The notes beneath the pieces were generated by a model. The model saw only the letters and a list, made by a program, of their open reading frames with translations. It did no database searches and had not been told where the DNA came from. Shown here in pieces: positions 10,937-19,896 of a DNA stretch of 64,000 nucleotides (position 1 is the stretch's first letter; every line of letters begins with the position of its first letter). Source of the stretch: Leishmania martiniquensis (taxonomy: Eukaryota; Euglenozoa; Kinetoplastea; Trypanosomatida; Trypanosomatidae); assembly GCF_017916325.1 (NCBI RefSeq), contig NC_090164.1:97001-161000 (forward strand), given 5' to 3'. A program made the translations under genes and the position numbers.

Positions 10937-12223
10937 TCACCCATCCACGCGGACCATCACGACATCGCCGCTCCGCACGCCAGGCCACGTGCTCAGCGTG
11001 ACGCCCTCCATCGCCCCAGCAGTCATGTTCTTTGGAGGAAACCCACTGAAGATGTTGATCCTTGGCGGAACCGAGTAGCGCGCGGTGTCCTCCGTGTACA
11101 GGAGATACGCCAAGTAGTCCATAAGTCGCACCACGGGTGTGTCAGGGCGGAGCTGGAGAGTAGAAGACGAATGCGGCAATCGGCAGCGCAGCCGAAAGAC
11201 ACTGGCTGCATCGCCAGCGGTGCCATCCGGAACATTGTACTCGTCCAACGTCACCGGGGAGGGAGCAACAACTTGGACGGACTCGGCAACCACCGGCGCA
11301 CTCCCCACGGCAGCGAGTGCGCTGGAGGTGCTCTGTGAAATCGTCGGAGGCGACACCGTTTCGACTTCGCTATCGCCCTCGTCCACGTTTACGACGACCC
11401 TTTCGGCTAGATTTGCGCCCGCGGGCGCCGAGCCCACACTTCCACCACGATCAGCTTCGCTATGCGGCGGTTCGTCCGTGCTGGCAAACGGGTCGTGCGG
11501 GGGCTCGTGGTTCGTTATGAAGAGCATGATGGCGTCCACGACCATGGCGCTGTCGAACTGCCACACCTCAGAGGAAATGAGCGGCAGCTCCTGCACTTTA
11601 AACTGAGTCACCGGATCGACCATGAACATGCGAGGCAGATGCCCGCTGTCGACGTGGTACTTCTCAGCGAGGGCCATGCCACGCGTGTGTGTCACGTTGA
11701 TTTCATAGCAAAAAAGGCTGCCACTAGTGAGGGAGCGCATTGCGTCACTGGCCCAAATATCACGTGTAAAGCATTCGCAGGGGAACGAGTTATCCACGAC
11801 GGACACAACGACCCAGCAGTGGCGCGACGCGGCCTTCTCACACTCAGCCTCGAAGGCGGCTCGGTCACTGCCCACGACGTAGTCAGGGCGGGCGAAGAGG
11901 CGCTGTATCGCTTCGGTCGTCGAAGATGCAAGCACTCGCTGCCGCGGTGGAGTCGGCGGGCGTTGAGCAGATTGAGGGAACGCTAAGCCCTCCACTTGGT
12001 GAGATGCCGGTGATGGCGCGCTCAGGGGTGAGCCTGTGTCGACGCTGGAGTGGTGTGGGGAGTCCCCTTGTATGTGCGGCGGTGAGGGGTGGGGATTGTC
12101 TACCTGAAATGCCACGACAGCGTCCTCCAAGTGAAAGTCATACGTGGACAGGTAATGGATCGCCTGATCCTCTGTGGCCCCTGTCATGACCACAAAATTA
12201 GCCACTACGTCCACGTCGCTCAT
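10937..12223 (-). CDS. UBA-UAS-UBX domain protein (FAF1/UBXN7-like)
   Basis: The protein is 428 residues. The start at 12223 is the first ATG after an AG (12243-12244) that follows a pyrimidine tract. Residues 1-40 form a UBA-like three-helix segment (VVMTGATEDQAIHYLSTYD), which would bind ubiquitin. A thioredoxin-like UAS domain spans about 115-245, with WVVVSVVDNSFPCECFTRDIW and LPRMFMVDP. A low-complexity acidic linker follows. The C-terminal UBX domain (about 340-428; FRLRCRLPHSSSTLQL to GDVVMVRVDG) would bind p97/VCP (Cdc48). The tip loop reads GFPPKNM rather than the classical F-P-R, a change that can lower p97 affinity. By family it should act as an adaptor bringing ubiquitinated substrates to p97. 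Confidence 0.88.
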   Translation of the reverse strand: MSDVDVVANFVVMTGATEDQAIHYLSTYDFHLEDAVVAFQVDNPHPSPPHIQGDSPHHSSVDTGSPLSAPSPASHQVEGLAFPQSAQRPPTPPRQRVLASSTTEAIQRLFARPDYVVGSDRAAFEAECEKAASRHCWVVVSVVDNSFPCECFTRDIWASDAMRSLTSGSLFCYEINVTHTRGMALAEKYHVDSGHLPRMFMVDPVTQFKVQELPLISSEVWQFDSAMVVDAIMLFITNHEPPHDPFASTDEPPHSEADRGGSVGSAPAGANLAERVVVNVDEGDSEVETVSPPTISQSTSSALAAVGSAPVVAESVQVVAPSPVTLDEYNVPDGTAGDAASVFRLRCRLPHSSSTLQLRPDTPVVRLMDYLAYLLYTEDTARYSVPPRINIFSGFPPKNMTAGAMEGVTLSTWPGVRSGDVVMVRVDG

Positions 12224-12242
12224 TTTTTTCGGTGCTGTGTAG

Positions 12243-12290
12243 CTTTGAGCAGCCGGCAGGGTCCGAGTCGGAGGAAGGGGGGAGTGGGGC
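12243..12290 (-). promoter_or_regulatory. Predicted trans-splice acceptor for the UBX gene
   Basis: A pyrimidine-rich tract (about 12272-12290 on the minus strand) is followed by the first AG at 12244-12243, 19 bases before the ATG. Confidence 0.45.
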
Positions 12291-14208
12291 TGGACGACCT
12301 CGGCAGCTCCGTGGTTAGGAGGGGAAAGTGTGCGTTGTGTGCGTGTGTGTGTGTGTCTGTGTCTGTAGAGGGAGGTCACACACAAAAGAAATGCGCAGAA
12401 GCACTACAAGTTGGCGGTGTACATGCGACCGTGTGCTGAATCAGCGGCGTGACGATCCAACCACTCTTCTCTGCCTCGCCCATACACCTACACACACGCA
12501 CGCACACACACACACCTGTGGGGCGTAGTAGGGGAGAATAGCAATCGATGCCTTCTCACGCCGCTGCTTATGGCAATTCAAGCGAGGCGACAAATAGTGA
12601 AGGAAGCAAACAGAAATATTTAATTATGTGGGTGCGTGTGCAGTCGTGCTGAGCCGCTTCACAGCAGCCAGAGAGAGAGGCCCAGGAACGAGACGCAGTG
12701 TAACGGTACCGGGGCAAAGACCGCACCATAGGCAACGCGCAACCAGAGAGGATGAGAAGAGAAGGGCAGGAGAGAGAGAGAAGTCAAAAGTGGACCCGCA
12801 GCCGCACCTCAAAGGCGGCCCGTCCCCACCAAAAGCGCTGCGGTGTGCACCTGCAGCCTATAGGCGCCTGTTCGGGCCCAAGACACTCCATCCCCACAGG
12901 AAAGCAAGCTGAGAACTGGGGTGTCAGCGATCAACGCTGCGGCCTTCCTCCATGCAGCCGACACAACGTTTGCCGCCAGCGAAGCGTGTGTGTGTGTGCG
13001 TGTGTGTTTCGGGAACTTCGAGGAAGGAGCCGCAAGCATGCCCCGCACTGATCCCGGCGTCGTCTGCTGCGCCCGGTTGGCCCTCCGCGAGCACTGTATC
13101 TTTACCTGCCTCTGCCGATCTCGGCTGCAAAGAGGAGGACGTGCGGCAACAACCTCAAGCCGTTGCAGCTGTGAACGTACGGACAAGCGACAGGCGCAAA
13201 GAGAGAGAGGGAGAGGGGGCCAGACACGCTAGCAAAGCACAAAGGCCACCGGACCGGTGGGGTGAAGTACCCCCTCTGCTCACAGAAAGAGGGAGAGAGG
13301 AGGGAACAAGAGAAGGCCAGACGAAGAGGGAAGAGGCGGTGGAACGGCAACAGGCGAGGGAGGGATGAGGGTGGTGGAAGGGTGGGCGCCTCTTGCGTGA
13401 AGAGCGAACAAAAAAGGAGAGAGGAAGGGATACATCCGAATAGTCGAAGCGGCGCCAACTTCAGAGACAGACACATGCTCGCATGGCCGGATGTTTGGGT
13501 GCGAGTGTGTGTGTGTGTGTGTATGTATGTGTTAGGGGAGGGGGGCAGATACGGTCCTTCGCTCTGAATAAAAAGCGAAGGCACCTGCGGCGAGGAAGCC
13601 CGTAGGCGCCAGGAGAGGTGGGGGAGGCGGGGAGGGCGGTGTGAGTGTGAGTGTGTTTACATCTGCTCGGTTCCAACAAACGAAAAGACGCGTGAAAAGT
13701 TAAGGGTTAGCCTTTGTGTCATGTGTCTGCGTGTGCACCTGCGAGCCATGATGAGGGCGGTGGCTTCGGGCGCATGCCCCCACTCCCTTGTCCGTCTCGC
13801 AGCGGAGGCGCTACACTCGCCACCACGTAGACTTCGGCAGACAGAGACAGCGAGAAAGCAAAAAAAATAACATACAAAAACGATGCGCGTATTTCCTGCA
13901 AAAGGGCGAAAGACATTTTACATCCGGAACTCAACGCAGAGAGGGCCGAAGGGAAACGCACGCAGACACGCCGAGGAGATGTGCGGCCGCAGCAGTGAAG
14001 GGAGGGGGGGCGGCCAAAGGAGGGAAAAGATGATGACGATAAAAGCGGTCCTGTGGCAAAAAATGATCGAGGGACTCGGCAGCGGTCACCGCGCTGCGGC
14101 GCTTTGCTATTCCATCTGCTCTCCTGTGCCCACTCGCACCCGGGGACAGTCGCGCCATACGAAGCAAATTAAATGAGATTCCGATGCCGCTGCGACGAGC
14201 GACGTCGA
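12291..14208. other. Spacer with three CA/GT microsatellites
   Basis: This is the spacer between the IQ-motif gene and the UBX gene. It contains (gt)n at 12336-12366, (ca)n at 12489-12516 and (gt)n at 13505-13532. No coding-like ORF was seen. Confidence 0.55.
13505..13532. repeat. (GT)n microsatellite
   Basis: About ten GT units followed by tatg repeats. Confidence 0.9.
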
Positions 14209-17200
14209 TTATAAATACCCCACATTGGCCCGTGTGGTAGCGGCGAACTGCGCACCTAGTGACGCCCGCCTTTCATCTTCGACAGACGTCAGTGACAAAC
14301 GTAGCTGGTACTCCTCGCGCGCCAGAACGCGCAGCAAGAAGAGTGCGCGCTCCCGCACGAGCATCGTACGATGCAGCCGCTCCTCCTCCTTGAGCTCTGA
14401 CTGAAGCTGGAACGGCTTGTGGAACCGTGCCTCCAGTGCACGCCGTGCACGGGCTTCTTCCTCACACAAGCAGGGGTCGCAGTCTTCGTAGCGCATCTCC
14501 CACAGTATCGCCGCTCGCTCGCTCCACTCATATGCCCGTGTCGACTCCACGACAGCGACAGCAAGCTCGTCACAGGCGCGCCCCAGTGACTGCCACGCAT
14601 GTGTGCCAAGGTAAGAAGCGGAAAGGTATGGCTTGTACAGCTGCGTCGCCGCTTCCTCCAACTCTTCCAGCACCACCGCCACACGAGCCTGCGCCTCCAG
14701 CGTTGTCACCTGCGCGCGCCGCGTCGACATGTCGCGCCTGCATCGCATGCGCGCCGCGTGCCCTCTCCAGGCGCGCTGAATGCTCACAGCAAAGCGGTCC
14801 TCGTTCAACTGCACGTTTCTCCGCTCGAGCAGCTGCTCAAACGTGCGGCGCCACGTTTTCTTCAGCACCTCCCGCTCGTAAGCCTCTTGCTGCCAGATCA
14901 GAGCCTCGGTGTTGACCAGGCCGTGGCGAACCTCCGCCAGATGCGCCTCCGCACTGCGCTCCAGAACCCCAAAGACGATCTCCTGTAGTGACTCGATCTG
15001 CTCGCGTCCAGACGGCTCCTCGCACGCCACAACCTTGTCCAACAGTTGTTGCATCGCCTTGCGCTGCTCTCGCTGCATCTCCTCCAGCATCAAGTCCAGC
15101 TGGCTGCGCACATGCTGCATGTGGAGGCGCTGTGCAATCTGCCCCGAGCGCAGCTGGCGCTCCTCCCGATGGCGAGCCAGGTCCTCACGAAGCCGCTTCC
15201 GCGATACCGCCCGTCCAACCTCGCCGTTGCGTACGGCTATGTACCACGTGCTAATCGCTCTCACAGCGCCGCGGCGCACGATGCAGTCGTGTAGTGGGCC
15301 TGAAAGCAAATTAAGCAGCTCCTGCTCGTCAGCGGCCCATGCCGCGGCCTCCTCGTGCAGTATGTTGGCACGGTCTTCTGTTTCCCCAATGAGGAGCGCC
15401 TGCTGATGCACCTTGATGAGCTCGATTTCACGGCGCTGCTTAAGTGCGGACGCGTACGCAGCACACTGGGCGGTCGCCATGCTGTCCAGCAACTTGTGAG
15501 CGGCGACGGCCTCCGCCTGCTCAATGGCGCGCCGTGTCGGGTCATCGCCGGCCTGGCGGCTGAGCAGCTCAGAGAATGCCCCCATCATGCTGGCGGCGTA
15601 GGCCGCCATAGCACGCTCATGATGAAGGCGGATTTCGCCCTCCGCCGCATTGGCGAATGCGGCTTGATCTCTGGCGTGCGCTTCCTCGCGTGTCTCCTCG
15701 TCGATGCGGTGCTCCTCATGCTCATCGAGCTCGGCACTAACCAGACGGCGCCACGACACCCGCTCCTCGCATACAGTAGACTTGCGCCCAGCCCTTTCCT
15801 CCTGCTGTATGATACCCTTCCGATAGACTACATCAATCAGTGTCGCGTTGACGGCAAGCAACTCGTTTCGCTCCAACTCTTCCTCTACCTCCAGCTCCAG
15901 CCGCGCCTCGTTCTCTTCCGCTACGCACGCCGTGAGCAGCGGCGCATACACCACCTCGATGTGCTGCACGTGGGCACGAGCAATGGCCTTGTGATGCCAC
16001 TCCTGCTCCGCGCACACGGCGGCGCGGCCGCCAGACTCATAGGCGATAAACGCGTGCTGCTCGTGGAGGTGCTGCTGGGCCTGTTCCTCGCACAGCCGCG
16101 CCCTCTCGGCGGATAGGGTGTCCTTGAAAGACTGCAGGGCACGCGCGCCAGCGGCGACCTTTCTCGTGTCGCGAGAGAAGCGAACCTCGCGCCCCAGAAC
16201 CTGATGCGTGAAGTGCCACCCGAGGCGCCCGCGCAGGGAGCGCCGAAACGCTTTCTGCAGCACTCGCAAGGCCGCGTATTGCACAGAGTCTTGGCTCAGG
16301 TGCCACAAGGCACGTAGTTGCGTTGTGCCGGTGGTGAGCATCGCGGTTAGATGCTCCCAAAGGAAGCACTCCCGCCGGTGACGCACATCCGCTTCCTCCT
16401 CCGCCAGGAGCTGCCGCCGAGCCGCCGCCTCCGCTGTCCAAACCTCCGAGTGGAGGGCGTCCATGCAGCGCTTTTGCAGGGCAATGCTGTTGGTGGCGTT
16501 CCTCGCATCCTCACCCGCCTGCCGTAACGCCGCCAGGGATACGCACTCCTCGTCCCAAATAGATCGCCGCACCGCCTCCTCCTCCTCCTCCAGCGCTGCC
16601 AGTAACCGCAGCGCCTGCGCATCCAGCCGCAGCACAGGAGTGATAGTAGTGAGCGCCTCCAGCTCCTCTTGCACGGCGGCCTCGCGCTGTTGCCGCCAGT
16701 ACAGAAGTCGTTCGAGGTGCATGCGGCGCCGCTGCCACTCGAGTACGACCTGCAGCTCCTCGTAGAAATTCTGGTGCAAGTCCCCGCGGCAACGCTCCTC
16801 AGCCTTGATGATCTTACGCCGGTGCTTTGTGCTGTCGTCGAGGAGAGCGACGTAGTCCGCGATGCCGACGGCTTTGCGGCGTGGCGTCTGCGCGCTGGAG
16901 ATGGGCGGTAGGATCAGCATAGATGACCGCCGCACGGTGCCGCACTCGCCAGGGTCGGGATAGGTCGACATCGTCGTTTTTGGCCTGACCTGGTCATCTT
17001 GCGGCGTCAGAGCGCGTGTGCCAACGGCATTCAGGGAGGCGCCGTGGCGCCGTACAACGTAGTTCCGGAGTATGCGGCGCGCCTCGTCGCTTGGCACGTC
17101 GGTCCCGTGAGGCGGCCGCGGCGGCGTCGCCGCGGGGGAAGGCGTGTGGGCGCTGCACGAGGACGACGGCCGGGAGCCGTCGCTGCCTCCCTTCTGCTGG

Positions 17201-18303
17201 CCTCCAGTCACCACTGACGCCAGCGCAGCGGCCTCGGAGGACGCGGGCGTCACTCTCGGTGGCGTCTCTGCTGGCGCGGAGGAGTGCGGCGCGTCTGGCG
17301 TCAGCCTGAGAATGCGCTCCAGCTGCAGCTCGCGGGCCTCCGCGGCCCTCCTTCCCTCCTGCACCTGTAGAGCCAGCGGGGAGTCGTTGAACATGTAGAA
17401 GCTGAGTCGATCCTCCTCCTGTGCGATGGCCTCACGCTGCTCCAGCTCCTCCTTGCGCAGGACGTCCATGCACGGCTTCAAGACGAACGTGACAAAGTGT
17501 ACAGCCATCATCTCCAAAGTTACCTGGTGGTCCCACCTCTCGCACGCGAGCACGCGCTGCCGCTCCGCCGCCTCCAGCGCACTCAAGTAGGCACACTTCT
17601 TCTCCAAGGTCGGTTGCAGGTCCAGTGGCGATGAAGCGGTCTGGTCGCTGAGCTCGGCCTGTGCCGCCGCGTTCGAGTCGACCGCAGAGCTCTCTGCGCT
17701 CGCCTGCGTGCCCTTCATCAAGCGCCGGAAAAAAGCGCGGTCCTCCAAATCAGGCATTTCCCACCCATGCGCATCCGTGAAACTCACGGACGCTGACGGC
17801 GCCTCGGTAGAGGCCTTCGCGGCGAGCTCGGCAGCCGCTGGGTTGCCACCGGCGCCTGTGTACCTTGGGACTCCTGCGACGGCAGCCGCTGAGAGCGGTG
17901 CCCCTGCGCTGCTTCCTCGATCGGTCCTATGGCAGGCGGCAATCCCACGTGAGAACTTGGCTGCCTGTGGCTCTCGCGGGCGCGCAATGGAGGGCAGCTG
18001 TGGCGGTAGCACGAGTGGGCGCAGTTCCTCATGTGGCGTGTGCGCGAAGCGATCCTCGATGTGCAGCAGCATGTCCATATACGTCTCTCGCTCGGCTACA
18101 CCGCACGTGATGTGCTGAACGCGGCGGCCCGCTTCCTGCCGAAGCCTGTTGCGATTGAGACCATCCTCGGCAGACACCGTTTTCGGCGTGGGACCGGAGA
18201 GACCGCAGGAGAAGGGGCCATGCGCATCCGTGTATGTGGGAGGAGCTGCCGCGTTAGGCTCCCCCTTTCTGATAGAAGCGCGAATAGGCGGGAGGGACTC
18301 CAT
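14209..18303 (-). CDS. Large coiled-coil protein with two IQ motifs
   Basis: The protein is 1364 residues and no family is recognised beyond its motifs. The N-terminal 470 residues are low in order. They carry the motif TDAHG twice (about 24 and 185), the second followed by an acidic DLEDRAFF helix. From about 500 to 1350 the protein is almost entirely charged helix rich in Glu, Arg and Ala, with many LEEE and REE runs, predicting long coiled coil. Two IQ-like calmodulin-binding motifs are visible: VLQKAFRRSLRGRLGW (about 680-695) and SIQRAWRGHAARMRCRR (about 1171-1187). Such proteins are common in the trypanosomatid flagellum and cytoskeleton, so a cytoskeletal role is an inference. A first AG at 18327-18328, after a pyrimidine tract, lies 23 bases before the ATG. 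Confidence 0.9.
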   Translation of the reverse strand: MESLPPIRASIRKGEPNAAAPPTYTDAHGPFSCGLSGPTPKTVSAEDGLNRNRLRQEAGRRVQHITCGVAERETYMDMLLHIEDRFAHTPHEELRPLVLPPQLPSIARPREPQAAKFSRGIAACHRTDRGSSAGAPLSAAAVAGVPRYTGAGGNPAAAELAAKASTEAPSASVSFTDAHGWEMPDLEDRAFFRRLMKGTQASAESSAVDSNAAAQAELSDQTASSPLDLQPTLEKKCAYLSALEAAERQRVLACERWDHQVTLEMMAVHFVTFVLKPCMDVLRKEELEQREAIAQEEDRLSFYMFNDSPLALQVQEGRRAAEARELQLERILRLTPDAPHSSAPAETPPRVTPASSEAAALASVVTGGQQKGGSDGSRPSSSCSAHTPSPAATPPRPPHGTDVPSDEARRILRNYVVRRHGASLNAVGTRALTPQDDQVRPKTTMSTYPDPGECGTVRRSSMLILPPISSAQTPRRKAVGIADYVALLDDSTKHRRKIIKAEERCRGDLHQNFYEELQVVLEWQRRRMHLERLLYWRQQREAAVQEELEALTTITPVLRLDAQALRLLAALEEEEEAVRRSIWDEECVSLAALRQAGEDARNATNSIALQKRCMDALHSEVWTAEAAARRQLLAEEEADVRHRRECFLWEHLTAMLTTGTTQLRALWHLSQDSVQYAALRVLQKAFRRSLRGRLGWHFTHQVLGREVRFSRDTRKVAAGARALQSFKDTLSAERARLCEEQAQQHLHEQHAFIAYESGGRAAVCAEQEWHHKAIARAHVQHIEVVYAPLLTACVAEENEARLELEVEEELERNELLAVNATLIDVVYRKGIIQQEERAGRKSTVCEERVSWRRLVSAELDEHEEHRIDEETREEAHARDQAAFANAAEGEIRLHHERAMAAYAASMMGAFSELLSRQAGDDPTRRAIEQAEAVAAHKLLDSMATAQCAAYASALKQRREIELIKVHQQALLIGETEDRANILHEEAAAWAADEQELLNLLSGPLHDCIVRRGAVRAISTWYIAVRNGEVGRAVSRKRLREDLARHREERQLRSGQIAQRLHMQHVRSQLDLMLEEMQREQRKAMQQLLDKVVACEEPSGREQIESLQEIVFGVLERSAEAHLAEVRHGLVNTEALIWQQEAYEREVLKKTWRRTFEQLLERRNVQLNEDRFAVSIQRAWRGHAARMRCRRDMSTRRAQVTTLEAQARVAVVLEELEEAATQLYKPYLSASYLGTHAWQSLGRACDELAVAVVESTRAYEWSERAAILWEMRYEDCDPCLCEEEARARRALEARFHKPFQLQSELKEEERLHRTMLVRERALFLLRVLAREEYQLRLSLTSVEDERRASLGAQFAATTRANVGYL

Positions 18304-19371
18304 TCTGTCAGAAGTTTCGGCGTGCCCTTAAAAAGCCGCACACAAGCATGCGGGAGAAAGGGAAAAGAGCCTGTGGAGGCGACCAGCCGCAGTAGCAGAA
18401 CGAAAAGGGCAGAAAATGAGGACTCATGCAAAGTTGCTCGCGGATATGCTGGGAGAGAAGTGTGAGCATGCGCATGAGGCGTGGCGTGTCCTCGCACGCT
18501 CAGTGGCGCACGCCGTCCCGCGGCACACAGAGTATACCCTGAGGGACAGACGTGTAGGTTCACGAGCACACATGCCCATACATGAGCGCGCACAGTATCC
18601 ACTGCCCTTTGCGCGCGTGCCGCCGCTGCTACTGCTGCTGCTGGCACCCAACGTACCACGTTGAATGATGGCAGACAGTATACCACCAGCAGTACGCGCG
18701 TGCAGCAACGTGTAAAGGCACACGCACATATGTTTTGGGCGCCGGTGCACCGGCGTTCGGAGTACAGCAGAGCTGCACACAAGACGCTCAGACTAAAGCA
18801 AGTGAGCACCATTGAAGGCGCTGCGGCTTTTATATCGCTGACTCACGGAGCATCACACAGAGTGCAGCGCACCAAGCAGGTCCCATATGAATTGCTTCCC
18901 ACCCCTCCCCGACTCTTTCTCTCCACCATTGGATCACAGCGCGCGTTTCGGCCACCGAGGGAGCTCGCCCGTCTCGCTCAAGCCCAAAAAAGGCGTGTGC
19001 CGAATTCTCCCGTGCGTATCTGTGTAATCGAAGTCGTCGCTTTCGCCGGCGGCAGGGGAGGTGGGACGGCGCGCGTGGAAGCCACGCATACCTGAAGGTA
19101 TGGCAGCGCAACGATAGCGCACCGCGCTCATACGCCGCATACGTCTTGATTATCGCCTGAGCACAAAAAAGGGGCAAATGGCAGGCGAGGAGGTCTCTGC
19201 AGCACGTGCTCGCACGCACACGCACAGACTTTCAGTCGCAGACACACGAAGGGCAACAAAGACGCCCGGCGGCCCCCTCGCCTTCTGTGCGATTGTATAC
19301 GGGGCGCCTTGAGGCAGATATCCCGACATCCGCACCCGTCCCTCCTCGCTCCCGTTTCCTACACAGTCGCG
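18304..19371. other. Non-coding spacer
   Basis: This is the spacer between the C2H2 and IQ-motif genes. Only the acceptor near 18327 stands out. Confidence 0.55.
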
Positions 19372-19896
19372 CTACCATTTCGGAGAAGCCGGCCACCGCT
19401 GATCACGAGGCTCCTTCACCTCCTGCTTCACTGCAGGACATTGAAGCGGTCGGTGCCACGTTGGGGTTTCAGTCATGATGGCCTGCCGGTATACGCACCG
19501 CGCCTCGTCGAGGGCGCAGCCCATCTCCTGCGCCTTGGTGGGAAGCACGTGCTTCTCGAACCACTTCCACTGCTCATCGGCCGCCTTGAGGTAGGCTGGT
19601 TCGCCCGTTTCCTTCCACCAAGTCATCGTCTCGACCCATCGCAGCCGGTTCACATGCAATTCGCTTTCTTTATGAGCCTCATAATCCTGCCTGTAGCGAA
19701 AACGCACGTGGCAGAGCGCGCAACTGGGTTGGTCGCCGAAGTACCACACCTCTTTCCCATTGTGTGGCACGCGCGTGCTACGCCGGTCGATCCATTTGCT
19801 CTTCTTGCGGATGCGAATGAGGCGGCCGCTCACAGACGCGGTGCTGCTGTTGATGGTCGTCACATCAGCGAGAAGCGAAGGGCTGAGCCGGAGCAT
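19372..19896 (-). CDS. C2H2 zinc-finger protein, probably mitochondrial
   Basis: The protein is 174 residues. The first 25 residues lack acidic residues apart from one Asp and could be a mitochondrial targeting sequence (MLRLSPSLLADVTTINSS). A basic patch (RLIRIRKKSKWIDRR) follows. One zinc finger has spacing C-x2-C-x12-H-x5-H (CALC...H...H, about 59-82), close to the U1C or RNA-binding type rather than DNA-binding tandem fingers. A Trp-rich helical region (VETMTWWKETGEP, EQWKWFEKH) and a Pro/Lys tail complete it. Single C2H2 fingers of this sort occur in trypanosomatid mitochondrial ribosome subunits and in RNA-processing factors. I cannot choose between these from sequence alone. Confidence 0.8.
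   Translation of the reverse strand: MLRLSPSLLADVTTINSSTASVSGRLIRIRKKSKWIDRRSTRVPHNGKEVWYFGDQPSCALCHVRFRYRQDYEAHKESELHVNRLRWVETMTWWKETGEPAYLKAADEQWKWFEKHVLPTKAQEMGCALDEARCVYRQAIMTETPTWHRPLQCPAVKQEVKEPRDQRWPASPKW

Noticed and set aside
15355..16116. 253-codon plus-strand ORF
   Set aside because: It is the antisense shadow of the IQ-motif coiled-coil gene; its Leu-rich text mirrors Glu/Lys-rich codons.
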